64,000 nucleotides of DNA from Rhizobium sp. AC27/96 (GCF_001692325.1 NZ_LXKN01000001.1:806001-870000); one strand, 5' to 3'; positions 36,438-47,192 are shown, counted from the first letter of the stretch. Notes: a model not told the origin generated them from the letters alone. A program made the numbers and translations.

Positions 36438-36878
36438 TTACCAGGCGCCGGTGTTGGGAAGGGAAGCCCAAGGCTCGGCGGAAGGAAGATTGTCGCCTTT
36501 CTGCAGGATCTCGATGGAAATGCCGTCCGGAGACCGTACGAACGCCATGTGGCCATCACGCGGCGGGCGATTGATGATGATGCCATTGTCCATGAGCTTC
36601 TGGCAGGTCGCGTAGATGTCGTCGACCTCATAGGCAAGATGACCGAAATTGCGTCCGCCGGTATAGACTTCCGGGTCCCAGTTATAGGTCAATTCCAGGC
36701 TGGGAGCGCCATTGCTGCGGGACGATTCGGCATCTTCGGCCGCGGCAAGGAATACGAGCGTAAAGCGACCCTTCTCGTTTTCGTAGCGGCGGGTTTCGGT
36801 CAGGCCGAATAGGGTGCTATAAAAATGCAACGAGGCGTCGAGATCGGTGACGCGGACCATTGTGTGGAGATAACGCAT
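36438..36878 (-). CDS. gloA: Lactoylglutathione lyase (glyoxalase I)
   Basis: GloA converts the methylglyoxal-glutathione hemithioacetal to S-lactoylglutathione. The 146-residue VOC-fold protein shows the four metal ligands: His in YLHTMVRV, Glu in LELTYNWD, His in NFGHLAYEV and Glu in [12 protein letters not shown] 36878 follows GAGAGGAAATAG, a good ribosome site. It is a single gene, and length matches the family. Confidence 0.94.
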   Translation of the reverse strand: MRYLHTMVRVTDLDASLHFYSTLFGLTETRRYENEKGRFTLVFLAAAEDAESSRSNGAPSLELTYNWDPEVYTGGRNFGHLAYEVDDIYATCQKLMDNGIIINRPPRDGHMAFVRSPDGISIEILQKGDNLPSAEPWASLPNTGAW

Positions 36879-37075
36879 TCTATTTCCTCTCTTAATATTG
36901 AGCTGGTGCGATCTTGGATCGCGACGCCAGCTTCGCGCAAGTGTTGGAGCGGTAATCTTAGGGTGCGGATAAACAAAAACTAGGACTTGCGCTTTTCCGT
37001 TACCAAGATGTTAATCTTGATATCAGGGAATCAGTTAACCGTAACAGTGTGACGCGTAATCGAGGGCTGGCTAGG

Positions 37076-37654
37076 ATGGGTGACAGAATTTCATCGAAGG
37101 GAGTTGAAGACTTCGAGGAGATGTCCGGCGATACTGTCGAGCTCATCGAAATCTCCGGCGTCGTCAAGTGGTTCGATGTTGCCAAGGGTTTTGGTTTCAT
37201 CGTGCCCGACAACGGCATGCAGGACGTTTTGCTGCATGTGACATGCCTGCGTCGCGACGGTTATCAGACCATTCTTGAGGGAACGCGCATTGTAGCGCTG
37301 ATCCAGCGCCGGGAGCGCGGCTATCAGGCCTTCAAGATTCTCTCCATGGATCAGTCGACCGCCACACATCCATCGCAGATGCCGCCAGTGCGCACCCATG
37401 TGCAGGTAACGGCAACCAGCGGTCTCGAGCGTGCCTTGGTCAAGTGGTTCAACCGCACCAAGGGTTTTGGCTTCCTGACGCGCGGTGAGGGCACTGAGGA
37501 TATCTTCGTGCACATGGAAACGCTGCGCCGCTTCGGCCTGGCGGAGCTGCGGCCGGGGCAGGTGGTGCTCGTTCGCTTCGGACCTGGCGAGAAGGGCCTT
37601 ATGGCGGCGGAAATCCATCCGGATGCGCCGAGCCCGGCAACACGGCCGCACTGA
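37076..37654 (+). CDS. Double cold-shock-domain protein
   Basis: A 192-residue protein with two cold-shock domains, about residues 26-92 and 118-185. Each has an RNP1-like KGFGFI/KGFGFL and an RNP2-like VLLHV/IFVHM segment. Two-domain CSPs are typical of alphaproteobacteria (Caulobacter CspC/CspD type) and bind RNA or single-stranded DNA. The linker ([15 protein letters not shown]) is Pro/Thr-rich. ATG 37076 follows AGGAT; a GTG at 37049 is possible. No clear temperature-responsive leader is visible. Confidence 0.9.
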   Translation: MGDRISSKGVEDFEEMSGDTVELIEISGVVKWFDVAKGFGFIVPDNGMQDVLLHVTCLRRDGYQTILEGTRIVALIQRRERGYQAFKILSMDQSTATHPSQMPPVRTHVQVTATSGLERALVKWFNRTKGFGFLTRGEGTEDIFVHMETLRRFGLAELRPGQVVLVRFGPGEKGLMAAEIHPDAPSPATRPH

Positions 37655-37812
37655 ATTCATTGAGAATTTGCGTCTCATGGTTTCGAAGAGCGTCGCTTGG
37701 ACGCTTCATTGGACCGTGAGATCGCGCAATGTTTCTCGACCCAATTGCCATATGCAGGGGCTGAAGCGTCGCTTCGTCGGCATTCGCGATAATCAAGATC
37801 ACCCGCTCGAGG

Positions 37813-38070
37813 TCACCGCAACTGGCGCTCACCTCGAATTTGCAATGCGTCGATCAGCCGATGCACCTTTTCGGTTGCATAGACAATATCCTCCCGGGGC
37901 AAATGCACCGTGATTTCGATCTCCTGCCATCGCCCGCCATGATCTTTGGCATAGCTGACCGCGGCCCTTAGAGATTTGAATTCAACTGCGGGAGCGTCGG
38001 TAATCCAGAACTGTACGGTGCAGTCCGCCTCGGCATAGTCTTCAAGAGCTTTGATTGGGTCTAGGGCCAT
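37813..38070 (-). CDS. Small conserved hypothetical protein
   Basis: An 85-residue cytoplasmic protein (MALDPIKALEDYAEADCTVQ at the start) with no membrane segment. It includes FKSLRAAVSYAKDHGGRWQEIEITVHLPREDIVYATEKVHRLI, which looks like a compact alpha/beta fold. I do not recognise the family. Frame and codon use fit a real gene in this genome. It is isolated between the double cold-shock gene and the DUF192 gene. Confidence 0.6.
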   Translation of the reverse strand: MALDPIKALEDYAEADCTVQFWITDAPAVEFKSLRAAVSYAKDHGGRWQEIEITVHLPREDIVYATEKVHRLIDALQIRGERQLR

Positions 38071-38304
38071 GATGAGAGCATTATACCGTTGCCAGCTCTT
38101 TGGCTATCGGAGCTGTATCTGAAATCCGCCACCATGCCGGCCACCCGGCAACGCCTCTAGTTCGGCAAGCTTCTTTCTATCACACTCAGGCATACAGCCG
38201 GTAATCTCCTCGATCGTCATCCAAGCGCCTTTTGCTGATCGACAGACGTGGCCATTGCGGCCATAATATCTCCAGCGGCAACCTGTTTGAGTATGGTCTA
38301 ATTT

Positions 38305-38835
38305 ATGGCGCGGAACACAAAATATAATAAAAACATGATGTTAAGCGCACTGAAAAGCGCCATCGTGGCGCTTTTTCTCGTTGGGGCGGCAGCTCCGACC
38401 TCGGTTGTAGCGCAGGCGACGAGCCAGCAGTCGATGGCCTTCGAATCGGAGCCGCTGTCGATCACCTCGCCCAAGGGCGTGACGCACAAGTTCAGCGTCG
38501 AACTGGCACTGACGCCGCCGCAGCTGGAATTCGGCCTGATGTATCGCGACAAGATGGCCGCCGATCATGGCATGCTGTTCGATTTCGGCACGTTACGCCC
38601 CGTCATGATGTGGATGAAGAACACCAAGCTGTCGCTCGACATGCTGTTTCTGGACCAGACAGGTGTCGTGACCCACATCCAGGAAAATGCAGTGCCTTAT
38701 TCGGAGGCGATTATCAGCTCAGGCGGCCCGGTCGCCTACGTCATCGAGCTGAACGCCGGAATTGTCAAAAAACTCGGCCTTGCTGTCGGCGATAAGGTGA
38801 CGAGCGCCACCATCTCAAAGAAATCGGCCAAGTAG
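38305..38835 (+). CDS. DUF192 family exported protein
   Basis: A 176-residue protein with an N-terminal signal sequence (SAIVALFLVGAAAPTSVVAQA) and the DUF192 domain: FSVELALTPPQLEFGLMYRDKMAADHGMLF, MMWMKNTKLSLDMLFLD and YVIELNAGIVKKLGL. DUF192 is a small beta-barrel fold found in bacteria and archaea without a firm biochemical role. The start could be the ATG at 38305 or an internal ATG at 38335 or 38338; none has a strong ribosome site. It is a single gene, upstream of tRNA-Pro. Confidence 0.85.
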   Translation: MARNTKYNKNMMLSALKSAIVALFLVGAAAPTSVVAQATSQQSMAFESEPLSITSPKGVTHKFSVELALTPPQLEFGLMYRDKMAADHGMLFDFGTLRPVMMWMKNTKLSLDMLFLDQTGVVTHIQENAVPYSEAIISSGGPVAYVIELNAGIVKKLGLAVGDKVTSATISKKSAK

Positions 38836-38998
38836 ATTTCTCCGGGGAAGAGTTGTCCGGCGTGATTTTACCTGTTGCAGCCGACAGGTGAACCGTGTAT
38901 CTCCCCAATCGTTCCGCAGGGCAGGTGTTCGGCGGTACAGGATAAAAGCACGATCTCGTTTGCTTAGATGCATTGTTTCGAGGATCGTGCTGACGGTA

Positions 38999-39075
<77 letters not shown>

Positions 39076-39252
39076 CTTTAAACCCCTTCATCGATATCGC
39101 TTAATTCGCGTTGGTCGCGACTGCCTTTTCGCTTGAAAGCAAAGGGATTCGCGGCTAAGCAAAAGTCGTATTCGCGCAGCCCGCAAGGCTTCGCGCCAAG
39201 GCAAGAGAAGCAAGAAAGCGGACCGTTCCCGCTTGATTCGGAGGCTGCAGCA

Positions 39253-39558
39253 ATGCCTGCCAAGATTTATCGTCCCGCAAAGACCGCCATGCAATCTGGC
39301 AAGGCCAAGACCAATGTGTGGGTTCTGGAGTTCGATCAGGAGATCCCGCGCAAGATCGATCCGATCATGGGCTACACCTCCTCGGCCGATACGCGCCAGC
39401 AGCTGAAGCTGACATTCGATACGCAGGAGCAGGCCGAAGCCTATGCCAAGCGCGAAGGCATCGAATACCGCGTCATCGCCCCCAAGGATGCCAATCGGCA
39501 GGTTGTTTCCTACACCGATAACTTCCGCTTCAGCCGCATCCAGCCCTGGACTCACTGA
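39253..39558 (+). CDS. NDUFS4-like accessory subunit of NADH dehydrogenase (complex I)
   Basis: A 101-residue protein matching the ETC complex I 18-kDa/NDUFS4 family. MPAKIYRPAKTAMQSGKAKT and WVLEFDQEIPRKIDPIMGYTSSADT are followed by LTFDTQEQAEAYAKREGIEYRV and NFRFSRIQPWTH. In alphaproteobacteria and mitochondria this subunit sits on the peripheral arm near the NADH-oxidising module. ATG 39253 gives the conserved start; the frame is open farther upstream without homology. The nuo operon itself is not in this window. Confidence 0.92.
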   Translation: MPAKIYRPAKTAMQSGKAKTNVWVLEFDQEIPRKIDPIMGYTSSADTRQQLKLTFDTQEQAEAYAKREGIEYRVIAPKDANRQVVSYTDNFRFSRIQPWTH

Positions 39559-39650
39559 AACAGGCACTTATTGAAGCCGCCGCCCATTGAGTTTACTGGC
39601 GGTTTCAGGCATGAGTTGCCCGCCACGCACTAGGTGCGACAGGCCCTTAC

Positions 39651-39727
39651 GGCTCCTTAGCTCAGCTGGATAGAGCACTTGCCTTCTAAGCATGTGGTCA
39701 CAGGTTCGAATCCTGTAGGAGTCGCCA
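39651..39727 (+). tRNA. tRNA-Arg (anticodon UCU)
   Basis: 77 nt with CCA. Acceptor GGCTCCT/AGGAGTC with one G-U. Anticodon loop CTTCTAA gives TCT. The anticodon stem CTTGC/GCATG shows a T-T mismatch at its second pair. The T-arm is intact. Confidence 0.92.
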
Positions 39728-39809
39728 AGCTTCCAACTATTTCATCCGGCCGACGTGAGATTGTGTTCTCTATCGCTCCGTCCGGATTGGGCTGTACTCT
39801 CCAGCGTTC

Positions 39810-39971
39810 TCAATTCGCCGCTGCCATCCAACCGCCGGCATTTGTCGGTCTCGTGGCATCGACTGCCATCTGGATGAGATCGTAGCCGAACATGGCTCCG
39901 GCCAGTTTGATGACGATGATGGCTACACCTAGCAGTGCGAGCCCGCCGATGATTCTGTCGCTTTTTTTCAC
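39810..39971 (-). CDS. Small single-pass membrane protein
   Basis: A 53-residue protein (KKSDRIIGGLALLGVAIIVI after the GTG start) with one hydrophobic helix and a short tail ending GGWMAAAN. GTG 39971 is preferred because GGGGGAAG lies about 12 bases upstream; a longer frame from 40007 is possible. I do not recognise a family. Short length makes the call tentative. Confidence 0.45.
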   Translation of the reverse strand: MKKSDRIIGGLALLGVAIIVIKLAGAMFGYDLIQMAVDATRPTNAGGWMAAAN

Positions 39972-40062
39972 GGCCCCGCTTCCCCCGACGTCTCGTGAAT
40001 GCCGCATTATTCGCGGTGGCGAATAATATATCGCGTTTTCCGTGAAGCGCTATATGGCTCTT

Positions 40063-40671
40063 TCAGGTCGCCAATCGCCCGGCGGCGATCAGCAGGAGGC
40101 AGCCTGCAATGCCTTCGCTCCAGCGGCGGCGGCGATCGCTGAAGCTCGTGTGCGAGCCGATCGCTGCAAGGGTGAGGCTGAGGAAAGTGTAAAATACTCC
40201 GCATAGGCCGATGAAGATGGCCGAGAGCAGTGACGCCTGCAGCGCTATGCTTTGATCATGGCTGATGAACTGCGGCAGGATGGCGAAATAGATCATCATG
40301 CCCTTGGGATTGAGAATGGCCGTCAGGAAGCCACGTCGGAGGCTGTCGGATGCGTTCGACGATGCCGGCACGGGTTTGCCGGCCTTCATCGAGGAGCTGA
40401 TCAGGCGGGCCGCGAGGTAGGCGAGATAACCGATGCCGAGCCAGCGCAGCAGCATGAACAGGGCAGGAGCGGCTGCGATGATGGCGGCTACGCCGAGGGC
40501 TGCGAGCGCCGAGTGGAGGACATAGCCAAAGCAGATGCCAGCTGTTGAGCGTAGCCCGGCCGCAGCGCCTCCGGACATTGTCTGCGATGCCACGAAGAGC
40601 ATGTCCGGCCCCGGCGTGCAGATGAGGGGCAGGACAGTGGCGGCAAAGAGAAGAAGATTGGTGTTTTCCAT
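40063..40671 (-). CDS. LysE/RhtB family amino-acid exporter
   Basis: A 202-residue inner-membrane protein with about six hydrophobic segments and the family signature CTPGPDMLFVASQTMSGGAAAGL near the N-terminus, plus GFLTAILNPKGMMIYFAILPQF. LysE/RhtB proteins export amino acids or homoserine lactones. ATG 40671 gives MENTNLLLFAATV. It is divergent from an Lrp-type regulator across 104 bp, the usual arrangement, so that regulator probably controls it. Confidence 0.93.
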   Translation of the reverse strand: MENTNLLLFAATVLPLICTPGPDMLFVASQTMSGGAAAGLRSTAGICFGYVLHSALAALGVAAIIAAAPALFMLLRWLGIGYLAYLAARLISSSMKAGKPVPASSNASDSLRRGFLTAILNPKGMMIYFAILPQFISHDQSIALQASLLSAIFIGLCGVFYTFLSLTLAAIGSHTSFSDRRRRWSEGIAGCLLLIAAGRLAT

Positions 40672-40775
40672 GGATGGAAGCTTAGCTCTCTGCGGGCGCA
40701 ATCGGCTTGCTTAGATGCCAACTTTGGCAGATTAATTAGCATTGGAATTCAAAATGGGCGTTCTATTGGTGGAAG

Positions 40776-41243
40776 ATGCCAATGCGGCTGGATGAGATCG
40801 ACAAACGTATCTTGCGTGTGCTCCAGCGTGATGGGCGAATGCAGAATATCGAACTGGCCAGGGAGGTCGGCCTGTCTCCATCGCCCTGCCTGCGGCGCGT
40901 GAAGCTCCTTGAGGATGCCGGTATCATCGATCGCTATGTGGCGGTGCTCAATCCGGTCAAGGCGGGTCTGCCGCTGTCGCTGTTTGCCCGCGTCTGGCTC
41001 ACTGCACAGGATGCCGAGACGATCGATCACTTCATCGCGGCCATGAAGAAGCTGCCGCAGGTGATGGAGTGCTACATCATGCTTGGCGAAAGCGATGCGC
41101 TGCTGCGCGTCGCCGTGTCCGACCTCGATGACTACCGGCAATTCCAGTCGACGCATCTGACGAAGATCAACGGCATCCAGAATGTGAAGACCGACGTGCC
41201 GAGTGAGGTCGTCAAGCAGAGCTATGCGCTGCCCTTACGCTGA
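40776..41243 (+). CDS. Lrp/AsnC family transcriptional regulator
   Basis: A 155-residue regulator with an N-terminal winged helix-turn-helix (LDEIDKRILRVLQRDGRMQNIELAREVGLSPSPCLRRVKLLE) and a C-terminal RAM/ACT-like effector domain (MECYIMLGESDALLRVAVSDLDDYRQF). The divergent LysE-type gene is its likely target, with an amino acid as effector. ATG 40776 or 40782 is possible; both give the same family start. Confidence 0.93.
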   Translation: MPMRLDEIDKRILRVLQRDGRMQNIELAREVGLSPSPCLRRVKLLEDAGIIDRYVAVLNPVKAGLPLSLFARVWLTAQDAETIDHFIAAMKKLPQVMECYIMLGESDALLRVAVSDLDDYRQFQSTHLTKINGIQNVKTDVPSEVVKQSYALPLR

Positions 41244-41288
41244 AGCGCGCAGCTCCACTGCCAACTCTGTTGGTGCGGAGCGGGCATG

Positions 41289-41323
41289 AAAAAACCGCCG
41301 GCTGGGATGCAGCCGGCGGTTTT
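41289..41323. terminator. Bidirectional intrinsic terminator between the Lrp gene and aapP
   Basis: Stem AAAACCGCCGGCT/AGCCGGCGGTTTT with loop GGGATGC and T-runs both ways. It separates two convergent genes. Confidence 0.92.
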
Positions 41324-41345
41324 GTCGTGGATAAAGATGTCAGCC

Positions 41346-42119
<774 letters not shown>

Positions 42120-42138
42120 TTGTTATTTCCCTCAATTC

Positions 42139-43293
42139 TTATCGTTTGTGGCCGGTGTCGAGATGGCGTTCCATGAAACCTGAATAACGCGACATGCCGA
42201 AGCAGAACAACCAAAAAACAAAACCGGCGAAAATGAGACCGGTAACGGGTGTGACGGCACTTGCCCAGTTCGCGTCGGAAAAATTCTGACGAACGATGCC
42301 AAGCAGATCGAACATGCCGACGATAGCCACCAGCGACGTATCCTTGAACATGCTGATATAGGAGTTGACGATGCTCGGGATGACCAGCTTGATGGCCTGC
42401 GGCAGCACGATCAACCGCATTTTCTGCCAGTAGCCAAGGCCAAGCGAGTCGGCGCCTTCGAACTGTCCTTTCGGCACGGCCTGGAGACCGCCGCGGAAGA
42501 CTTCGGCCATATAGGCCGAGGTGAAGATGGCAACCCCGACTACGGCACGCAACAGCTTATCCACCGTCCAGCCCTCTGGCATGAACAGCGGCAGCATGTA
42601 GCTGGCCATGAAGAGCACCGTGATCAACGGCACGCCGCGGATGACTTCGATGAAGATCACGCACAGCATGCGAAGGACGGGCAGCTTCGAGCGGCGTCCG
42701 AGCGCAAGTACGATACCGAATGGAAAGGACACGGCGATTGCGACGAAGGAAATTACCAGCGTCACCAACAGGCCGCCCCATCTTTCCGTTTCCACGACTT
42801 CGAGGCCAAATCCGCCATGAAGCAGGAAAAACGACACAACCGGCAGCGCAATGAATGCCAGAAGCAGGTTCAATCCTTTCCTGGGAGCCGACGGTATCAT
42901 CAGCGGTACAAAGGTGATGACCGTGAGAATGAGCACCAGTACAGGCCGCCAACGTTCGTCCGGTGGAAAGAGGCCGAACATGAAGATAACAAACTTCGAG
43001 CGGACGAAAGCCCAGCACGCGCCGCTCCAGCCATCGGGCTGGGTACCGCCCTGAACGGTCGTGGCGCAGAATGTGCGATCGGTTCCGCTCCAGGCCGCTT
43101 TTACGAACAGCCAGTCGACCAGCTGCGGGATCGCCCAGACGAGAAACAGGATGGCAAGAACCGTCAGAACGATGTCCTTCGGCGTGGCAAAGAGGTTCTT
43201 CCTCATCCAGTGCCATGCGCCTCTTTCGCCGGGCGGTGCAGGCTGCTGCATCAAAAGGGTCTTGCTGACGAAGCCTTGATTTTGATCCGACAT
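42139..43293 (-). CDS. aapM: General L-amino acid ABC transporter permease AapM
   Basis: A 384-residue inner-membrane permease with the EAA loop near the C-terminus ([28 protein letters not shown]). An N-terminal extension with extra helices is typical of Aap/GltK-type polar amino acid permeases. ATG 43293 gives [11 protein letters not shown] and begins 1 bp after the aapQ stop; a longer frame to 43323 is inside aapQ. It pairs with AapQ to form the channel. Confidence 0.94.
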   Translation of the reverse strand: MSDQNQGFVSKTLLMQQPAPPGERGAWHWMRKNLFATPKDIVLTVLAILFLVWAIPQLVDWLFVKAAWSGTDRTFCATTVQGGTQPDGWSGACWAFVRSKFVIFMFGLFPPDERWRPVLVLILTVITFVPLMIPSAPRKGLNLLLAFIALPVVSFFLLHGGFGLEVVETERWGGLLVTLVISFVAIAVSFPFGIVLALGRRSKLPVLRMLCVIFIEVIRGVPLITVLFMASYMLPLFMPEGWTVDKLLRAVVGVAIFTSAYMAEVFRGGLQAVPKGQFEGADSLGLGYWQKMRLIVLPQAIKLVIPSIVNSYISMFKDTSLVAIVGMFDLLGIVRQNFSDANWASAVTPVTGLIFAGFVFWLFCFGMSRYSGFMERHLDTGHKR

Positions 43294-43294
43294 C

Positions 43295-44509
43295 TTATCT
43301 CTCCACCAGAGCCATCTTGGCATTGAACCAGTTCATGAACAGCGATGTCACGATGCTCAAGGCGAGATAGATGATCATCCATATGATAACGACTTCGACG
43401 GCGCGGCCGGACTGATTGAGGATCACGCCACCGACGGCAACGAGATCGGCGTAGCCGATCGCGATAGCAAGCGAAGAGTTCTTGATCAGGTTGAGATACT
43501 GGCTCGTCAACGGCGGAATGATGATGCGCATTGCCTGCGGAATAACGACAAGCCTGGTTATCGCAGAAGCGCGAAGTCCGAGCGCGCCTGCCGCCTCCGA
43601 TTGGCCCTTTGCCACACCGCGAATACCGGCCCTGACGATTTCGGCAATATAGGTGGCGGTGTAAAGCGACAAGGCGAGGAGAAGCGCCAGGAACTCCGGT
43701 CCTACGACAAGCCCGCCCGTCAGATTAAATTTGCCAGCAACCGGATAATCGAAGGAGAGCGGTCGGCCGACCACGAGGAAGGTCAACAGCGGCAGAACGA
43801 TCAATATGCCGATCGCTGCCCAGATCGTGTGGAACTGCTGGCCAGTCGCCGCCTGGCGCTTATGGGCCCAGCGGGCCACGAAAAACACCACGGCAATGGC
43901 GACCAGGAAGGCAACGCCAACGGCCCACATGCCCTCGCCGAAAATCGGGCTGGGGAAGGCCAGGCCGCGATTGCTCAGATAGCTGGAGAAGGGCAGATGC
44001 ACGGCATCTCGGGCCTGCGGCAGAAGCACCAGAACCCCGCTGTACCAGAAGAAGATGACGAGCAGGGGCGGGATGTTGCGGAAAATCTCGACATAGGTCT
44101 GAGACAGTTTCGCGATCAGCCAGTTGCCTGAAAGTCTGCCAATGCCGATGATGAAGCCGACGATCGTTGCGCAGATGATGCCGACCACCGAAATGAGAAG
44201 TGTGTTCAGCAGGCCGACAAGGAGTGCCTGGGTGTTGGTGGAATCGCTGGAATAAGGGATCAGTGCCTGTCCGAGATTGAAGCCGGAGCGGCCTTCGAGA
44301 AAGCTGAAACCGAAAGAACGGTTCAACTCGCTGAGATTACGGGCGGTGTTGTGGATCAGGAATCCAGCAAGAATCACAAGAATGATAATTGTGATGGCCT
44401 GATAAAACACCCCTCTGACTTTCGGGTTGTTTATCACGGATACCATCACAGATAAGACCGCAGATACAAATGAACGCTCGCCTTCAGGCGAATTTGTAGT
44501 AATTGCCAT
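43295..44509 (-). CDS. aapQ: General L-amino acid ABC transporter permease AapQ
   Basis: A 404-residue permease of the polar amino acid family with an N-terminal helix, a long periplasmic segment and the EAA loop [25 protein letters not shown]. It carries the Aap-specific insertion ([32 protein letters not shown]). It follows aapJ after a 93-bp gap holding a strong stem-loop, which likely lowers its expression relative to the binding protein. Confidence 0.94.
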   Translation of the reverse strand: MAITTNSPEGERSFVSAVLSVMVSVINNPKVRGVFYQAITIIILVILAGFLIHNTARNLSELNRSFGFSFLEGRSGFNLGQALIPYSSDSTNTQALLVGLLNTLLISVVGIICATIVGFIIGIGRLSGNWLIAKLSQTYVEIFRNIPPLLVIFFWYSGVLVLLPQARDAVHLPFSSYLSNRGLAFPSPIFGEGMWAVGVAFLVAIAVVFFVARWAHKRQAATGQQFHTIWAAIGILIVLPLLTFLVVGRPLSFDYPVAGKFNLTGGLVVGPEFLALLLALSLYTATYIAEIVRAGIRGVAKGQSEAAGALGLRASAITRLVVIPQAMRIIIPPLTSQYLNLIKNSSLAIAIGYADLVAVGGVILNQSGRAVEVVIIWMIIYLALSIVTSLFMNWFNAKMALVER

Positions 44510-44557
44510 GCAGAAATTTTCCCCAATGTGCCCGTTTCAGGCTTGTTTTCTTGAGGG

Positions 44558-44582
44558 GAGAAAGGCGGAGACCGCCTTTCTC
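44558..44582 (-). promoter_or_regulatory. Stem-loop in the aapJ-aapQ gap
   Basis: GAGAAAGGCGG pairs with CCGCCTTTCTC around a 3-base loop, with no following T-run on the minus strand. It sits 21 bp past the aapJ stop. Such structures after a binding-protein gene stabilise its mRNA and make it more abundant than the permease mRNA. Confidence 0.75.
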
Positions 44583-44602
44583 TAAACACAAGGTTCCAGC
44601 GC

Positions 44603-45628
44603 TTAGCGAACCGGCGGTGCGTACTGGATGCCGCCCTTGTTCCACAGAGCGTTGAGACCGCGAGCGATCTTCAGCGGGCTGCCTGCGCCGATGTTGCGGT
44701 CGAAGACTTCGCCGTAATTGCCGACGCCCTTGATGACATTATAGGCCCAGTCATTGGTCAGGCCGAGGTCGGTGCCGATGGTGGAGCCCTGTTCAGCGCC
44801 GAGGAAACGCTTGATATCCGGGTTTGCGGAACCCTTCATCTCGTCGACGTTCTTCTGCGTGATGCCGAATTCCTCGGCGTTCACAAGCGCATAGGCAGTC
44901 CAGCTGACGATGTTGAACCACTGGTCGTCACCCTGGCGAACGGCCGGGCCGAGCGGCTCCTTGGAGATGATCTCGGGCAGAACGACGTTGTCGTCAGGGT
45001 TCTTCAGCGTCAGGCGCAGAGCGTAGAGACCGGACTGGTCGGTGGTGTAGACATCGCAACGGCCGGAATCATAGGCCGTGTTGACTTCTTCGAGCTTGTC
45101 GAAGACCACCGGATTGTACTGAAGGTTGTTGGTCTTGAAGTAGTCGGCAAGGTTCAGTTCGGTCGTCGTGCCGGACTGGACGCAGACGGCGGCGCCGGAG
45201 AGTTCAAGCGCCGACTTGACGTTCAGTTCCTTGCGAACCATGAAGCCCTGGCCGTCATAATAGGTCACGGGGCGGAACTTGAGGCCAAGCGCTGTATCGC
45301 GGTTGATGGTCCAGGTCGTGTTGCGGGAAAGCACATCGATTTCGCCCGACTGCAGGGCCGTGAAACGGTCCTTGGCGCTGAGAGGGGTGTACTTTACCTT
45401 GGTCGCATCTCCGAAAACGGCCGACGCGACAGCCTTGCAGAAGTCGACGTCGAAGCCGGCCCAGTTACCGGAGGCGTCTGGCTGTGCGAAGCCAAGAAGG
45501 CCCGTATTCACGCCGCATTGGACGAAGCCCTTGGCCTTGACGTCGCTCAGCGTCGAAGCCGACGCGCCGGAGACGGTGCAAGCCAATGCTGCGGCTCCGA
45601 GAAACGCGGAGAGAGCAAACTTTTTCAT
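44603..45628 (-). CDS. aapJ: General L-amino acid ABC transporter periplasmic binding protein AapJ
   Basis: A 341-residue solute-binding protein with a signal peptide (MKKFALSAFLGAAALACTVS...ASA) and the family-3 pattern GVNTGLLGFAQPDASGNWAGFDVDFCKAVA. Ligand-pocket residues in SRNTTWTINRD and CVQSGTTTE follow. It binds a range of L-amino acids and delivers them to AapQM. It is the first gene of the operon. Confidence 0.95.
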   Translation of the reverse strand: MKKFALSAFLGAAALACTVSGASASTLSDVKAKGFVQCGVNTGLLGFAQPDASGNWAGFDVDFCKAVASAVFGDATKVKYTPLSAKDRFTALQSGEIDVLSRNTTWTINRDTALGLKFRPVTYYDGQGFMVRKELNVKSALELSGAAVCVQSGTTTELNLADYFKTNNLQYNPVVFDKLEEVNTAYDSGRCDVYTTDQSGLYALRLTLKNPDDNVVLPEIISKEPLGPAVRQGDDQWFNIVSWTAYALVNAEEFGITQKNVDEMKGSANPDIKRFLGAEQGSTIGTDLGLTNDWAYNVIKGVGNYGEVFDRNIGAGSPLKIARGLNALWNKGGIQYAPPVR

Positions 45629-46001
45629 CTTTCCCTACCTTTGTGTATTGTTTTATATTTAAAATTTATCGCGCCGGAAGCAGGTTCTTGGGAGAACCAC
45701 GTTCCCTCACTCTTCTGGCGCGAGTGGTCCTATCACAGTCGTAAATGGATTGGCGGTCAAGAGATCGACCCCATTATTGCGGATTTATTCGGCATTTTCG
45801 CTTTGTGCGGTCGAAAAATGGGCGTTTGGCGTCAAAATGAGCATCATTTTGCCAAAAAACTGCACGGAAATGGGGTTTATCGCGCTGTTTTTGTTATTTT
45901 AGCCTTCTAATAATATGACAGGTCGATAGGGTTGGGGTTGACCCAACTGGACTTGGTCGCCACAAATCCAGCATCCTACAGCGCCAAGGGCATATCCGGA
46001 C
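45629..46001. other. Divergent intergenic region between aapJ and metC
   Basis: 373 bp without a gene, AT-rich. It contains the inverted repeat at 45833-45851 described separately. Promoters for both flanking genes must lie here, but I cannot assign -35/-10 elements confidently, and I do not see a SAM riboswitch upstream of metC. Confidence 0.6.
45833..45851. promoter_or_regulatory. Operator-like palindrome upstream of aapJ and metC
   Basis: CAAAATGA, GCA, TCATTTTG: a perfect 8-3-8 inverted repeat. Flanking TTGGC and GCCAA extend the symmetry with a 3-base offset. It is about 205 bp from aapJ and 150 bp from metC. Confidence 0.5.
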
Positions 46002-47192
46002 ATGAAAGACAAAGACACATTCCTGCAGAACGCCGGCATCAACACGCGTTTATCCCACATCGGCAATTCGCCATTCGATTTCCACGGATTCGTCAACCCG
46101 CCCGTCGTGCATGCATCCACGGTGCTGTTTCCCAATGCGCGGACCATGGAGACGCATGACCAGAAATATACCTACGGTACGCGGGGTACGCCGACCACGG
46201 ATGCGCTCTGCGAGGCGATCGATGCATTGGAGGGATCTGCGGGAACGGTCATCGTGCCGTCGGGGCTTGCAGCGGTCACCGTGCCTTTTCTCGCCTTTCT
46301 GTCATCCGGCGCTCATGCGCTGATCGTTGATTCGGTTTACGGCCCCACACGCTACTTCTGCGACACGATGCTGGCGCGTCTCGGTGTTGAGATCGAATAT
46401 TATGACCCGTTGATTGGCGCGGGGATCGAGCAGCTGATCAAGCCGAACACCAAGCTGGTTCATACCGAGGCGCCGGGTTCCAATACCTTCGAAATGCAGG
46501 ATATATCGGCGATTTCGGCGGCAGCGCACCGGCATGGCTGCGTCGTGACCATGGACAATACCTGGGCGACACCGCTCTATTTCAAGCCGCTCGACCACGG
46601 TGTCGACGTCTCTATACACGCGGTGACGAAATATCCGGCCGGCCATTCCGATATTGTGATGGGAACCGTTTCCGCCAATGAGGCGCACTGGAAGCGGCTG
46701 CTGGACGCTCATGGCCAACTCGGCATCTGCGGCGCCCCGGATGACGCCTACCAGGTGCTGCGCGGCTTGCGCACGATGGGTGTGCGGCTGGAGCGGCATC
46801 AGGAAAGTGCGCTGGCGATCGCGCATTGGCTGGAGGGCAGGGAAGATGTTGCGCGGGTGCTGCATCCCGCGCTGCCGAGCTTCCCAAGCCACGAGATCTG
46901 GAAGCGCGACTTCAAGGGCGCGAGCGGCATCTTCTCTTTCGTCCTGGCTGTCGACACGCCGGACAAGTTCAAGGCCAAGGCGCACGCCTTCCTCGATGCA
47001 TTGCGGATTTTCGGCCTTGGCTATTCCTGGGGTGGCTTTGAAAGTCTCGCCCTGCACGTCAACCTCAACGACCGGCGCGTCACCAAGGCTCCCACCGAGG
47101 GGCCGGTGCTTCGACTGCAGATCGGTCTGGAAGACGTTGCCGACCTCAAGGCGGATATCGAAAAGGGCTTTGCCGCAGCCAAGGAAGCTTGA
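46002..47192 (+). CDS. metC: Cystathionine beta-lyase
   Basis: MetC cleaves cystathionine to homocysteine in methionine synthesis. The 396-residue Cys/Met-metabolism PLP enzyme has YGTRGTPTTDALCEAI near residue 53 and PSGLAAV near 85. The PLP Lys is in SIHAVTKYPAGHSD, and GWGGFES-type SWGGFESLAL lies near the C-terminus. The sequence fits the rhizobial MetC rather than MetB. It ends next to the convergent flavin monooxygenase gene with no gap. Confidence 0.92.
   Translation: MKDKDTFLQNAGINTRLSHIGNSPFDFHGFVNPPVVHASTVLFPNARTMETHDQKYTYGTRGTPTTDALCEAIDALEGSAGTVIVPSGLAAVTVPFLAFLSSGAHALIVDSVYGPTRYFCDTMLARLGVEIEYYDPLIGAGIEQLIKPNTKLVHTEAPGSNTFEMQDISAISAAAHRHGCVVTMDNTWATPLYFKPLDHGVDVSIHAVTKYPAGHSDIVMGTVSANEAHWKRLLDAHGQLGICGAPDDAYQVLRGLRTMGVRLERHQESALAIAHWLEGREDVARVLHPALPSFPSHEIWKRDFKGASGIFSFVLAVDTPDKFKAKAHAFLDALRIFGLGYSWGGFESLALHVNLNDRRVTKAPTEGPVLRLQIGLEDVADLKADIEKGFAAAKEA

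Noticed and set aside
45900..46001. Possible SAM riboswitch upstream of metC
   Set aside because: I could not find the paired helix and pseudoknot of SAM-II; the leader is short and lacks conserved blocks.
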